DNA of 64,000 nucleotides from Bradyrhizobium sp. (GTDB lineage: Bacteria > Pseudomonadota > Alphaproteobacteria > Rhizobiales > Xanthobacteraceae). Positions 17,641 to 26,259 of the stretch are shown piece after piece. The stretch spans positions 62,001-126,000 of the forward strand of contig NZ_JALHLP010000002.1 in assembly GCF_022844465.1 (NCBI RefSeq), read 5' to 3'. Position numbers and translations under genes: made by a program. Under the pieces are notes generated by a model. That model was not told the DNA's origin. It saw only the letters and a program-made list of their open reading frames with translations, and did no database searches. The stretch's first letter is position 1; each line of letters opens with the position of its first letter.

Positions 17641-18765
17641 ATGAAGCTGCGGGCGTGGCGAAATCCCTGGCGCGTGATGCTGGCCGTCAACGCCGCCGTG
17701 CTTGCAGGGGTATTGCTGCACAAGGTCGCGCTGCCGCCCTACGTCCCCTACATCCACCTTCTGGTCGATTATCACTTCGGCTTCAGCAAGCGCGCGCTGA
17801 TTGGTGCGATCGTCTCGCTGTTCGACACGACGGTGCCGGTATGGCTGGTGTTCGCGCTTGGCGGCGCGGTCTGGCTGGTTACGGCCGGGCTGTTCGTACT
17901 CCTGTTCCGGCGTATCTTCGGCTTTGAAGAGAAACATCTTCCGCTATTTGTGTTCATGGCGGGTTCGCCGTTCTTTCTGAAAAACTTCATGCACACGCTC
18001 GGGCATTTCGACATCTACGGATGCCTGTTCGCGATCTGCCTGCTGCTGCTTCCGGCGCGGTCGCTGGTCTATGTACTGCTCGCGGCGGTGCTCTCGGCCA
18101 TTCTCCTCCTGATCCACCACATTCATGTCCTGATGTATGTGCCGACCATCGCCGTTATCGTGGTGCTGCGACATTACCTGAAGCAGCGCGTCACCCTGCA
18201 GAACGCCGCATTTGGCGTCGCATCGCTGGCGGCCATCGGCGCCCTCTTCGTGGCGGCGCAATTCTACGGCACCATGTCGGTTCCTGAGGCGGAGTTCGTC
18301 GCCTATCTGAGAGGCCGGATGGCCGATCCGTCGCGGGCAACCCTGCTGAGCTTTAGCCATATCTGGTACCAGCCGCTATCACAGGAAATCCTGGATACTT
18401 GGCAGCGCCTGCCGCACAATTTGCTCGGCATCCCCGTGTTCGCGCTCCTGATCTGGTTTCACGCGCCGCTATGGCGGTATCTTCGCGACCTGCGCGCTGC
18501 GCTTAGATTCGACGGGCATCGCCGCATCGTCACGGCGGCGCTCGTGATCGTCAGCCTCGGCTACCTCGTCATGTTCGCGATCGTATTCGATTATTCCCGG
18601 TGGATTTCAAACTGGGCGGTGTGCCTGTTCCTGATCCTGCACGCCATCAAGGAGCTACCGGCGTCGCAGGCCGTGCCCATGGTATCGACGGATGATCGCA
18701 AGACCCTGGCATTCGGCTGGATCGCGACGCTGATCCCGCGCGTGGGGATCGTGCGCCCGTTTTGA
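17641..18765 (+). CDS. Unrecognised polytopic membrane protein
   Basis: 374 residues with about nine or ten hydrophobic helices, among them LAVNAAVLAGVLLH, VWLVFALGGAVWLVTAGLFV, LFAICLLLLPA, LLAAVLSAILLLIHH and AALVIVSLGYLVMFAIVF. A loop after helix 1 carries VDYHFGFSKRALIG, a polar patch that recalls loops of membrane glycosyltransferases or polymerases, but I cannot place it in a family. It has no cysteine clusters or soluble domain. It lies 34 bases after hslU and converges with the Smr gene 4 bases away, so it is wedged into an otherwise conserved block (hslVU, Smr, mltA, Tim44, secB). It may be a later insertion. Confidence 0.7.
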   Translation: MKLRAWRNPWRVMLAVNAAVLAGVLLHKVALPPYVPYIHLLVDYHFGFSKRALIGAIVSLFDTTVPVWLVFALGGAVWLVTAGLFVLLFRRIFGFEEKHLPLFVFMAGSPFFLKNFMHTLGHFDIYGCLFAICLLLLPARSLVYVLLAAVLSAILLLIHHIHVLMYVPTIAVIVVLRHYLKQRVTLQNAAFGVASLAAIGALFVAAQFYGTMSVPEAEFVAYLRGRMADPSRATLLSFSHIWYQPLSQEILDTWQRLPHNLLGIPVFALLIWFHAPLWRYLRDLRAALRFDGHRRIVTAALVIVSLGYLVMFAIVFDYSRWISNWAVCLFLILHAIKELPASQAVPMVSTDDRKTLAFGWIATLIPRVGIVRPF

Positions 18766-18769
18766 GAAC

Positions 18770-19360
18770 TCAGGGTCGCGCCCGTCGCATGCGGACATAG
18801 AGCGCGCCCTCGCCGCCATGGCCGACATGGGCCTCCTCGAAGCCGACCACCAGCGAGCGGAATTCGGGCAGTTCAAGCCATTGCGGCACCTGACGGCGCA
18901 ACACCCCGCGTTCGGACCCGGTTCCCACCTTGCCCTTGCCGGTGATGATCAGCACGAAGGTCAGCCCGTCCTCATGCGCGCGCCGCAGAAAACCGAACAG
19001 GGCCCGGTGCGCCCTCGTCTGCGTCATGCCGTGCAGGTCGAACCGGGCGTCGATCGGCTTGCGGCCGCGCGCCAGATGCGATCGCTCGCGGCGGCCGATC
19101 GGCGCCAGCGCCGGCGGTTCGGGGGTTGACGGAACAACGACCCGCGGCGGCGGCGCGGGCTTTGGCAAGGCGGCCGGCTTCGACGCAGCCTTGGTTTCCT
19201 GATCCGGCGACGCGGCAGGCGGCTTGGCGGCGCGTTGCCGCTTGCGCAGTGGCTTGAGCTGGCTGGCGACGCCATCCCACAGCGCGCGTTCTTCCTCGCT
19301 CAGGCCGCGCTTGCGCCGCGGCAGCATCGTTAATTCAGGGATCGAGGACCGTCGCTTCAT
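18770..19360 (-). CDS. Smr/MutS2-domain protein (putative nuclease)
   Basis: 196 residues. The N-terminal half is a basic and Pro/Ala-rich linker (residues 30-85). The C-terminal half is an Smr domain: FDLHGMTQTRAHRALFGFL, VLIITGKGKVG and GVLRRQVPQWLELPEF. Stand-alone Smr proteins show DNA-nicking or RNA-endonuclease activity in several bacteria; the target here is unknown. The start ATG overlaps the mltA stop (ATGA), so the two are coupled. An internal ATG at 19327 is less likely. Confidence 0.85.
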   Translation of the reverse strand: MKRRSSIPELTMLPRRKRGLSEEERALWDGVASQLKPLRKRQRAAKPPAASPDQETKAASKPAALPKPAPPPRVVVPSTPEPPALAPIGRRERSHLARGRKPIDARFDLHGMTQTRAHRALFGFLRRAHEDGLTFVLIITGKGKVGTGSERGVLRRQVPQWLELPEFRSLVVGFEEAHVGHGGEGALYVRMRRARP

Positions 19361-20892
19361 CTGGCGCGGCGATCGCGGCGGGGCTGGGGTTTTTCAGGAG
19401 ATGCTCTGATAACCGGGCGCGGTTCGGGAAGCGGAACCGGCTGGGCGACCGCGGCCTGCGAGACCGACGTTTGCGACACCCCGGCTGTTTCCGCGCTCGC
19501 GCCGCTCCTGATTTCCTTGGATCGATCCTTCAACGGATCTGTTTGCGGAAACAGCCTGGCGATTTTCTCCGACGGCCGCGCGTCCGGCACCGGCATCCTG
19601 CGGGCCCGCGCCGCCGGATCGAGGCTCTTCGGCACCAACATGACGAAACGTGCATTGTGGCGCAGGCGTCCGGAAACTTTTCCGGCGTCGACGCCGGCGC
19701 CGAAATAGAGATCGGCGCGTGCCGGCCCGACAATGGCGGAGCCGGTGTCCTGGGCGATCATGAGGCGGCGGAACGGCGTCTTTGACCGCTCCGATTCGAT
19801 CGGCAGTTCGCCCTCGATGAAAAACGGCGTGCCGTAGACGTGCAACGCCTTGTCGACCGCGATCGAGCGGCCCGCCGTCAGCGGCACGCCCTGCGCACCG
19901 ACCGCTTCATCCTTGTCGGAAAGCTGCACCTCGCGGAAGAACACATACGACTTGTTCTGCCGCCGCAATTCGTTGGCGCCATCCGGGTTCTGCTCCATCC
20001 AGTCCCGGATCTTCTGCATCGACATCTGGTCCTTCGGTACGATATTGCGATCGATCAGGATGCGGCCGACCGGCGTATAGGGATAGCCATTGTGGGCGTC
20101 GTAGTTGATGCGAAGGGTCGAACCATCCTCCATGCGGACCCGCGCCGAGCCCTGGATTTGCGAGAACAAGAGGTCGGTCTGGTTCTTGACCCAGCAGATT
20201 TCGAGCCCTCGGCCGGCAATGGCGCCGTCCTCGATCTCGGCACGATCGTAATACGGCACCAGTTTGCGGCGGCCGACCTTGCGGAACACCTGGCCCTTGT
20301 TGGGCAATCCGGCCGAGCTTTGCCGGGCGCCGCGAACGAACAGGTTCGACGGCCGGCGATAGACCGGCACGCTGTAGATGTCGGTCTGGGTGCGGGAGCC
20401 GTCGATGATCGGCTCGTAATAGCCGGTGACAAAGCCTTCGCCTTCACCGAGCCGCGAGATCCGCAGCGGCAGGAAATGCTGTTCGAAGAACGCCCTCGCC
20501 TTCGCACCATCGGATATTTCCTGGCCCCTGGCGATGCGGCAGGGGTCGCGCAGCGAGGCGCCCAGCGCCTTCGAATCCGAAGGCGGCTTTCGCTGCGCGG
20601 CTATCGGTTTGCAGCTCACGCGAAACGCCTGGTAGCCGGCGAGATGGTCGTCGTCGCTCCAGCCGGCGATATCCGACCAGGCGAGCGGCGCATACTGGCT
20701 GCCCTCGATCTGGAGCGGCCATTCCAGCCGCGGATAGGGCAAATGGCGGGACGGGGGGCTATGCGGGTGCTTGTGCGGGCGCTCCTTGCGCGCTGCAAGG
20801 GCATCTGCTGGCGCAAGCGACAACGCCAAAGCGATCACGCCAAGCACGAGCCCCGCAAGGCGTCGCGTCTCAGGCCGCGCTTCCGGTGCCAA
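19357..20892 (-). CDS. mltA: Membrane-bound lytic murein transglycosylase A (MltA with 3D domain)
   Basis: About 511 residues if TTG 20892 is the start. I prefer it because it supplies a basic n-region (RPETRRLAG) before the hydrophobic core LVLGVIALALS and signal cleavage after ADALA, has GGAAG upstream, and overlaps the upstream gene by only 23 bases. ATG 20946 or 20985 would overlap by 77 or 116 bases. The MltA domain is seen in FVTGYYEPIIDGSR and the 3D domain in DTGSAIVGPARADLYFGAG, whose aspartates are catalytic. It cleaves peptidoglycan glycan strands to 1,6-anhydro products. No lipobox is obvious. The C-terminal 80 residues are low-complexity, Pro/Arg/Ser-rich. Confidence 0.88.
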   Translation of the reverse strand: MAPEARPETRRLAGLVLGVIALALSLAPADALAARKERPHKHPHSPPSRHLPYPRLEWPLQIEGSQYAPLAWSDIAGWSDDDHLAGYQAFRVSCKPIAAQRKPPSDSKALGASLRDPCRIARGQEISDGAKARAFFEQHFLPLRISRLGEGEGFVTGYYEPIIDGSRTQTDIYSVPVYRRPSNLFVRGARQSSAGLPNKGQVFRKVGRRKLVPYYDRAEIEDGAIAGRGLEICWVKNQTDLLFSQIQGSARVRMEDGSTLRINYDAHNGYPYTPVGRILIDRNIVPKDQMSMQKIRDWMEQNPDGANELRRQNKSYVFFREVQLSDKDEAVGAQGVPLTAGRSIAVDKALHVYGTPFFIEGELPIESERSKTPFRRLMIAQDTGSAIVGPARADLYFGAGVDAGKVSGRLRHNARFVMLVPKSLDPAARARRMPVPDARPSEKIARLFPQTDPLKDRSKEIRSGASAETAGVSQTSVSQAAVAQPVPLPEPRPVIRASPEKPQPRRDRRAR

Positions 20893-21574
20893 CCAGCTTC
20901 CAGTTCGGATCGCGAGAACTCGTGTCGCGGGCGAATGTCCAGACATCGGTGATATCGACGACCTTATCAGGATTGCCATCGACAATGGCGCCGGTCTTGT
21001 CGCGGGTGACCGAGATCATCTGCGACACGAAGCAAACCGTCAGCTGCGCCGCCCGGTCGCGGGCTTCCGCGCTCACCAGATCGGCCTTGTCGATCGACAC
21101 GAATCGCGTTTCGGTCTTCTGCTCGTGCTTCTCGCGATCCTTGATCACGGCATCGAAGCTGTCATAGACCTCGCCGGACAGTAGATCCTTTAACGCGCGG
21201 CGATCGCCATTGGCGAAGGCCAGCACGATCATTTCGTAGGCGCTGCGGGCGCCCGACAGAAAGTGCCGGGGATCAAACGAGGAGTCATTCGCGACAATGG
21301 CATCGAGGCCCGCGGCAAGTGGCGTTCCCTCCTCGGCAATGCCTTTCCAGCGGTCCTGGGGCGCAACGTCTGCGGTCGGCGCCAGCGGCGCCTGATCGAT
21401 CACCGCGCCCGGCAGCGGGACCACGTTGTTATTGTCCTGCGTCCGCTGCAAGACGTTCGGCGCGGCGCGATCGTAGGGCGGCCGCTCGCTCCCGGTGCGT
21501 TGACCGAGCACACTGCGCAGGCGCAGGAAAATGAATACCGCCAACGCCAGGAAGATGATGGTGTAAATGTCCAC
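20870..21574 (-). CDS. Tim44-like domain protein
   Basis: 234 residues from GTG 21574, giving the start MDIYTIIFLALAVFIFLRLR typical of this alphaproteobacterial family; the frame is open 11 codons further. One N-terminal membrane helix (2-21) anchors a cytoplasmic Tim44/MRPL45 domain (about 95-230). The link between them is polar (DRAAPNVLQRTQDNNN). Bacterial members are relatives of the mitochondrial import protein Tim44, with a proposed but unproven role at the membrane or with translocation. The secB gene is divergent from it, and mltA overlaps its end. Confidence 0.85.
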   Translation of the reverse strand: MDIYTIIFLALAVFIFLRLRSVLGQRTGSERPPYDRAAPNVLQRTQDNNNVVPLPGAVIDQAPLAPTADVAPQDRWKGIAEEGTPLAAGLDAIVANDSSFDPRHFLSGARSAYEMIVLAFANGDRRALKDLLSGEVYDSFDAVIKDREKHEQKTETRFVSIDKADLVSAEARDRAAQLTVCFVSQMISVTRDKTGAIVDGNPDKVVDITDVWTFARDTSSRDPNWKLVGTGSAA

Positions 21575-22017
21575 GTCGGATTCGCTTTCTGGTTCTAACG
21601 CCGGCAACGGGCCCGGCGGTCGAGCGTTCCCTGGAGAGCGGCATCCTGACGGATTTTCGCTGGGAACGGCAGAGATTATATCGTCGATTGAGTCATGAGC
21701 ATGTAGGCATGAAACCGCGCACGGCCAATGGCGCGTTTTGGTGTGGGAGATTGTAGCGCATTTTGGTGGCGAGGGGAAACCGGATCATGTCCGGAAATCC
21801 CGCATATTCAATCATTTAACGTGCAAGATCGGCCTCCCGCGCAACCCTGTCGGGCAGAATCATCGTATTCTGGCGCCGGGCCTGTCCGCCAACCGGCCAT
21901 CCACCTTGTGGGATAAGGCGGGCCTATGATAGCCACTCGCCGGAAACGACATTCCCGCCCATCGAGCGATTTCAGACCAAATCGGGCTCCGCTCGCCAGA
22001 GCTTCAGGAGAGAGTTC
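21575..22017. other. 443-base divergent spacer between the Tim44-like gene and secB
   Basis: No convincing gene is seen. Short open frames of about 60 codons (21728 onward) lack ribosome-binding sites and normal codon use. The region is less GC-rich than its flanks near 21670-21840. It must hold the two outward promoters, but I could not fix a -35/-10 pair with proper spacing. Many relatives carry an fxsA-type gene at this place; none is visible here. Confidence 0.5.
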
Positions 22018-22506
22018 ATGACCAACGGCAACGGCGCGCCCCCCGAGCAGTCCCCTCCCCAGCTTAACGTGCTGGCGCAGTACACCAAGGACCTGTCGTT
22101 CGAAAACCCGAACGCGCCTTCCTCGCTGGCGCCGCAGCAGCAGCAGCCGGCCATCAATATCCAGATCAATGTTTCAGCCAACAATCTTGCTGAAAATGAA
22201 TTTGAAGTGACGCTTTCGGTCGAGGGCAAGGCTGAGAACCTCGGCAAGGTGATGTTCAGCTTCGATCTCGCCTATGCCGGCGTGTTCCGCATCGTCAACG
22301 TGCCGAAGGAAAACCTTCATCCGCTCGTGATGATCGAGTGCCCGCGACTGTTGTTCCCGTTTGCCCGCGAGATCATTGCAACCGCGGTGCGCGACGGCGG
22401 GTTCCCGCCGCTGATGCTTGATCCCGTGGATTTCGTCGGTCTGTACCGCCAGAACATGGAGCGGCAGGCGGCGGCGCAGGCCGTTTCTGGCGCCAAGCCG
22501 AGCTGA
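22018..22506 (+). CDS. secB: Protein-export chaperone SecB
   Basis: 162 residues, preceded by AGGAGAG. The SecB fold is marked by [37 protein letters not shown] strands ([12 protein letters not shown]), AYAGVFRI and [14 protein letters not shown]. SecB forms a tetramer that keeps preproteins unfolded and hands them to SecA. It is the only plus-strand gene in the 18.8-25.4 kb block and converges with dnaQ 35 bases away. Confidence 0.97.
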   Translation: MTNGNGAPPEQSPPQLNVLAQYTKDLSFENPNAPSSLAPQQQQPAINIQINVSANNLAENEFEVTLSVEGKAENLGKVMFSFDLAYAGVFRIVNVPKENLHPLVMIECPRLLFPFAREIIATAVRDGGFPPLMLDPVDFVGLYRQNMERQAAAQAVSGAKPS

Positions 22507-22541
22507 GTGGCCGACTTCTAGCTTCACTGGCCTACCGCCGG

Positions 22542-23240
22542 CTAGACCGTACCCAGAAATTCGTTCCAGATCGGCTTGTCGCCGAGCGTGGCGACAAAGG
22601 CGCGATGCGCTTCGCGATCGGCGTCGGTAAGCCGGGGCGCAAGCGGCGCCTCGCGCTGCCGACGCGGGGTTTCGCCAAACCCGCCGGTCGGCGTGGCGCG
22701 GAGCTCCGAGGCCAAGACCAGTTGCGACTGCCGCGCCCCGATCAGGTCGATATAGACTTCGGCGAGCAACTCGGCGTCGAGCAGCGCGCCGTGCTTGGTG
22801 CGCCGGGAATTGTCGATCGCGTAGCGCGAGCAGAGATCGTCGAGCTTGTTGGAAACGCCCGGATGCTTGCGGCGGGCCAGCAGCAGCGTATCGACCAGCC
22901 GTTCGCGTGAGATCGGCTGCCGCTTGATCCGGTCAAGCTCGGCATTGATGAAGCTGATGTCGAACGAGGCGTTGTGGATCACGAGCGGCGCCTCGCCGAT
23001 GAAGGCAAGGAATTCGTCGACCACTTCAAGGAATAGCGGCTTGCTGGCGAGAAACGCGCTGGACAGCCCGTGGACGGCAAACGCTTCCGCCGGCATGTCG
23101 CGCTCGGGGTTGATGTAGCGGTGGAAGCTCTGCCCGGTCGGCATGCGGTTGTAGATCTCGATGCAGCCGATCTCGACCAGCCGGTCGCCGCGCAGCGGAT
23201 CGAGGCCCGTGGTTTCGGTATCAAGAACGATTTCGCGCAT
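22542..23240 (-). CDS. dnaQ: DNA polymerase III epsilon subunit (proofreading 3'-5' exonuclease)
   Basis: 232 residues from ATG 23240. The DEDDh exonuclease motifs are complete: ExoI DTETTGLDP (residues 6-14), ExoII HNASFDISFIN, ExoIII HGALLDAELLAEVY. The C-terminal part (about 180-232) carries the alpha-binding tail. It proofreads in the replicative polymerase core. It lies 31 bases after coaE in the minus-strand cluster ppsR-maf-coaE-dnaQ. Confidence 0.95.
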   Translation of the reverse strand: MREIVLDTETTGLDPLRGDRLVEIGCIEIYNRMPTGQSFHRYINPERDMPAEAFAVHGLSSAFLASKPLFLEVVDEFLAFIGEAPLVIHNASFDISFINAELDRIKRQPISRERLVDTLLLARRKHPGVSNKLDDLCSRYAIDNSRRTKHGALLDAELLAEVYIDLIGARQSQLVLASELRATPTGGFGETPRRQREAPLAPRLTDADREAHRAFVATLGDKPIWNEFLGTV

Positions 23241-23271
23241 GGAGTTCCGCAGCCGCTGCAGCTTCGGCGAA

Positions 23272-23871
23272 TCAGGTCCGCCGCCGCGGCATCTTAACGA
23301 CCTCGGCCAGAATGTCGCGGATGGCGGCGCGCACCGGCTCCAGCCCGTGCGAGGTGTCCACCACGAAATCGGCGCGCTTGCGCTTTTCGGCGTCGGGCAA
23401 TTGCCGCGCCAGGATGGCGTCGAGCGCCTCCGGCGACATCGTTCCCCGCGCCATGATGCGCTGGCGCTGGGTCGCCGAATCGGTGCTGACCACGACGACG
23501 GCGTCGACGCGCTTTTCGCCGCCGGTTTCATAAAGCAGCGGAATGTCCATCACGACCACCGGTGTGCCCGAGCGTTCGGCCTCATCGAGAAATCTCTTGC
23601 GGGAGGCCCCGAGCATCGGATGAACGATCTGCTCCAGCCGCTTGATGGCGGCGGGATCATGCACCACCCTGGCGGACAGTTTGGCGCGATCGACGCGCCC
23701 ATCGACGGTCGTGCCGGGAAACGCGGCTTCGATCGCCGGCGCGGCCTCGCCTTCGTAAATCTTGTGGACCGCCGCGTCGGCATCATAAACCGGCACGCCG
23801 GCCTCGCCGAATAACTTAGCGGTGGTGGATTTCCCCATCCCGATCGAGCCGGTCAATCCGAGGATCCGCAT
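23272..23871 (-). CDS. coaE: Dephospho-CoA kinase
   Basis: 199 residues with P-loop [15 protein letters not shown] at the N-terminus, the [12 protein letters not shown]oA-binding region, [12 protein letters not shown] and the lid [13 protein letters not shown]. It phosphorylates dephospho-CoA, the last step of CoA synthesis. It lies 27 bases after maf; the aroE gene often found between these two in relatives is absent. Confidence 0.96.
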   Translation of the reverse strand: MRILGLTGSIGMGKSTTAKLFGEAGVPVYDADAAVHKIYEGEAAPAIEAAFPGTTVDGRVDRAKLSARVVHDPAAIKRLEQIVHPMLGASRKRFLDEAERSGTPVVVMDIPLLYETGGEKRVDAVVVVSTDSATQRQRIMARGTMSPEALDAILARQLPDAEKRKRADFVVDTSHGLEPVRAAIRDILAEVVKMPRRRT

Positions 23872-23898
23872 TTTGGCGCCGTTTGCTGAGGGATGATT

Positions 23899-24507
23899 CT
23901 AGGCGTTTAGCAGATTTTCGCCGCGCAGGAACGCGAGCAGCGGCAGCAGCGGAAGCCCCATAATGGTGAAATGGTCGCCCTCGATGCGATCGAACAGATG
24001 CACCCCGAGCCCTTCAAGCTGATAGGCGCCGACGCTCGTCGTTACCGCCTCCCCGGCCTGATCCAGGTAATCCTCGATCGCATCATCGCCCAAACGGCGC
24101 ATGCTCATTCGCGCAACGCCGACATCGGCGAACACTACCTTGCCATCACGGGCAACGGCAACGGCGGCGTGCAGTTCATGCGTATTGCCGGCAAGCAGCC
24201 GCAGCTGCGCCGCAGCCTCGGCGCGGCCCGACGGCTTGTTGAACAGCCGCGATCCAAGCGCAAGGGTCTGATCGGCGCCTAGCACGTAGCGGCCGGGGTG
24301 GTTCGACGATACCAGCGACGCCTTCGCGCGCGCCAGCAAGGTCGCGATCTCGCCGGGCGCCGAAAGGCCGGAGTTTTCCTGCACGGCGCGTTCATCGATC
24401 TCCGCGGGGACGGCGTCGAAGGGAATGCTGGCATTGGCGAGCAGCGTCTGGCGTGCCCGGCTCTGCGAGGCCAGGATCAGCGGATGTTTTCCACGCCACA
24501 TGGTCAT
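23899..24507 (-). CDS. maf: Maf/HAM1-fold nucleotide pyrophosphatase
   Basis: 202 residues from ATG 24507; GTG 24516 and ATG 24501 are alternatives in frame. The family pattern is clear: LILASQSRARQTLLANA, the VPAEIDERAV loop, YVLGADQTLAL and DQAGEAVTTSVGAYQLEG. Maf proteins hydrolyse modified or canonical nucleoside triphosphates and can arrest division when overproduced. The gene follows ppsR by about 10 bases and sits beside the putative replication origin, as maf does in Caulobacter. Confidence 0.92.
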   Translation of the reverse strand: MTMWRGKHPLILASQSRARQTLLANASIPFDAVPAEIDERAVQENSGLSAPGEIATLLARAKASLVSSNHPGRYVLGADQTLALGSRLFNKPSGRAEAAAQLRLLAGNTHELHAAVAVARDGKVVFADVGVARMSMRRLGDDAIEDYLDQAGEAVTTSVGAYQLEGLGVHLFDRIEGDHFTIMGLPLLPLLAFLRGENLLNA

Positions 24508-24517
24508 CGCACCCACA

Positions 24518-25357
24518 TCATTCGGGAAGCCGCTGGCGCTGGCGATCGGTGTACAGCTTCATCACGGCCGCCGCCGTCTCCTCGATCGAGCGCCGCGTCA
24601 CGTCAAGTTGCGCCCAGCTGAATTTGGCGCTCAACCGCCGCGCATGGGCGACTTCGTCGGCAACGGCCTGCCGGTCGATGTAATCATCATTGGAGGAATC
24701 GGCGCCCATGCTCAACAGCCGGTTCTGCCGGACCTGAATCAGGCGCTCCGGCGTCGCATGAAGGCTGACGACCAACGGCTTTTTCAGCGTCTCCAATTGG
24801 TGCGGCAATGGAATGCCCGGCACCAGCGGCACATTCGCGGTCCGGATGCCGCGGTTGGCAAGATAGATCGAGGTCGGTGTCTTTGAGGTGCGGGATACAC
24901 CGACCAGGACCACGTCGGCATCTTCGAGGCCTTCGACGTGCTGCCCGTCATCGTGGATCATGGTGTAGTTCAAGGCATCGATCCGCTTGAAATACTCCGC
25001 ATTCAAAACGTGCTGGGCGCCGACGCGGCCGGTCGTGGCGGCGCCGAGATAGGCCTCGAACAATTGCATCACCGGGCCGATGATGGACAGGCTTGGAATA
25101 TTGATAGCCTTGCACTTGGCCTCCAGCCGGCCGACCAGATCCTTCTCCAGCAAGGTGAAAAGGACGATGCCAGGCGCCTCCTCGATCTCGTCGAGTACAC
25201 GGTCGAGCTGCTTCTGGCTGCGCACCAGCGGATAGACATGCTCGACCGCCGACACGTTGGCGTACTGCGCAGCCACCGCGCGCGCCACCGTGATCAGCGT
25301 CTCGCCGGTCGAATCGGACACCAGGTGAAGATGAAAATAGTTGCCGGTCGTGGGCAC
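24518..25357 (-). CDS. ppsR: Pyruvate,phosphate dikinase / PEP synthase regulatory protein (DUF299)
   Basis: 279 residues from GTG 25357, with AGGGG upstream. The DUF299 fold starts [14 protein letters not shown] and carries the P-loop-like [18 protein letters not shown] (about 152-169) plus [18 protein letters not shown]. Members are bifunctional kinase/pyrophosphorylases that reversibly phosphorylate a threonine of pyruvate,phosphate dikinase or PEP synthetase. This family also flanks the replication origin in Caulobacter and Rickettsia-type gene maps, which is the main clue to the origin next to it. Confidence 0.93.
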   Translation of the reverse strand: MPTTGNYFHLHLVSDSTGETLITVARAVAAQYANVSAVEHVYPLVRSQKQLDRVLDEIEEAPGIVLFTLLEKDLVGRLEAKCKAINIPSLSIIGPVMQLFEAYLGAATTGRVGAQHVLNAEYFKRIDALNYTMIHDDGQHVEGLEDADVVLVGVSRTSKTPTSIYLANRGIRTANVPLVPGIPLPHQLETLKKPLVVSLHATPERLIQVRQNRLLSMGADSSNDDYIDRQAVADEVAHARRLSAKFSWAQLDVTRRSIEETAAAVMKLYTDRQRQRLPE

Positions 25358-25444
25358 CTGGACCCCTGTGTAACCTGTGAATCTCTGGGGAGCTTAGCCG
25401 AGATAATCGGCCCTGGGTCGCGACCTCCGGGATAACCCGTCGTT

Positions 25445-25453
25445 TTCTTCACA
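25445..25453 (+). promoter_or_regulatory. dnaA box: DnaA-box-like 9-mer in the candidate origin
   Basis: TTCTTCACA matches the TTATNCACA consensus at every position except the third. It is the closest match in the left half of the spacer. Confidence 0.4.
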
Positions 25454-25607
25454 GGGCCGGGCGAGAGGAAAAGTCCGCCAGCCGTCGACGATGATAGTGA
25501 GAAGATGTGGACTTGTCTCTTGATAAGCTGACCACGAAAAGTCGCAAGGGATTGAGGCCGATGAGGTTATCTGGAAAGTGTGATGTCTCGACGGGCCATG
25601 CGACGGA

Positions 25608-25616
25608 TGTGGACAA
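25608..25616 (-). promoter_or_regulatory. dnaA box: DnaA-box-like 9-mer in the candidate origin
   Basis: TGTGGACAA on the plus strand, read on minus as TTGTCCACA, matches TTATCCACA except at position 3. It lies about 50 bases from the AT-rich patch, a usual arrangement for origin unwinding. A related TGTGGACTT lies at 25506-25514. Confidence 0.42.
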
Positions 25617-25646
25617 GCGGCGCAAAGATGCTGGTTAATTTTGTGT

Positions 25647-25686
25647 GAGTCCTAATCACCGCTACTTAGACTCAAACCTAAGATTC
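25647..25686. promoter_or_regulatory. Cluster of GANTC (CcrM methylation) sites beside the AT-rich patch
   Basis: GAGTC (25647), GACTC (25669) and GATTC (25682) fall within 40 bases, and a fourth, GAATC, lies at 25379. GANTC is expected about once per 256 bases in random sequence. In alphaproteobacteria CcrM methylation state marks replication passage, and origins often carry such sites. Confidence 0.45.
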
Positions 25687-25812
25687 TAAAATTATAGTTT
25701 AGAGAAGCGGGGCATTGAGGATATGTCTCCGTCCCCGACCAACGCAGGCTAGCTTTGCAACGTCGGGATGGTCTGAACGTTCCAGCGACGAGCACAGGGT
25801 CGGACGGTTGCA

Positions 25813-26259
25813 ATGTACGAGTGGATCACGATCACGGCGTATCCGTGGATCAAGGCGCTGCATGTGATCGCGGTCATTTCGTGGATGGCCGGCATGCTCT
25901 ACCTGCCCCGGCTGTTCGTCTACCACGCCGAGGTCGAGGTCGGATCCAGCCAGTCCGAAACCTTCAAGGTGATGGAACGGCGATTGCTGAAGGCGATCAT
26001 CAATCCCGCCATGATCGTAACCTGGGTAGCGGGGCTTTACCTGGCCTGGGGCGGCCATTGGCTCACCTCCGGCTGGTTTCATGGCAAATTGCTGTTGGTG
26101 CTGATCCTGTCAGCCGTGCACGGCTTTTTCTCACGTTGGGTCAGGGAATTTGCCGCCGACCGCAATAGCCGGAGTCAAAAATTCTATCGTGTTATCAACG
26201 AGGTTCCGACGGTCCTGATGGTCCTGATCGTGATCCTGGTGATCGTCAAGCCATTCTAG
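25813..26259 (+). CDS. hemJ: Protoporphyrinogen IX oxidase HemJ (UPF0093)
   Basis: 148 residues with four hydrophobic helices. The first contains WIKALHVIAVISWMAGMLYLPRL, where the conserved histidine ligates heme; a second conserved motif is MIVTWVAGLYLAW. FHGKLLLVLILSAVHG and the C-terminal VPTVLMVLIVILVIVKPF complete the family pattern. HemJ oxidises protoporphyrinogen IX in the membrane, the penultimate step of heme synthesis. It is the first gene of the plus-strand block right of the candidate origin. Confidence 0.92.
   Translation: MYEWITITAYPWIKALHVIAVISWMAGMLYLPRLFVYHAEVEVGSSQSETFKVMERRLLKAIINPAMIVTWVAGLYLAWGGHWLTSGWFHGKLLLVLILSAVHGFFSRWVREFAADRNSRSQKFYRVINEVPTVLMVLIVILVIVKPF

Larger units (their letters stand above)
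25358..25812. other. Candidate chromosomal replication origin (oriC)
   Basis: 455 bases without a gene, between ppsR (minus) and hemJ (plus). The flanking order secB-dnaQ-coaE-maf-ppsR on one side and the rho-mnmE-mnmG-rsmG-parA-parB block on the other is that of the alphaproteobacterial origin. Seen directly: DnaA-box-like 9-mers at 25445 (TTCTTCACA, 8/9), 25506 (TGTGGACTT) and 25608 (TGTGGACAA, 8/9). There is an AT-rich patch at about 25661-25703 in an otherwise GC-rich genome, and GANTC sites at 25379, 25647, 25669 and 25682. Genes point away from it on both sides. I did not find a perfect CtrA site. The hemE gene that borders the Caulobacter origin is not here; hemJ takes its place. Confidence 0.68.

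Noticed and set aside
21728..21929. Two overlapping small open frames before secB
   Set aside because: Frames of about 60 codons with no ribosome-binding site and no recognisable sequence, lying in a promoter region.
25635..25649. TTAA near 25635 as a CtrA site in the candidate origin
   Set aside because: The second half-site seven bases on reads TGAG, only two of four matching; a lone TTAA is uninformative.
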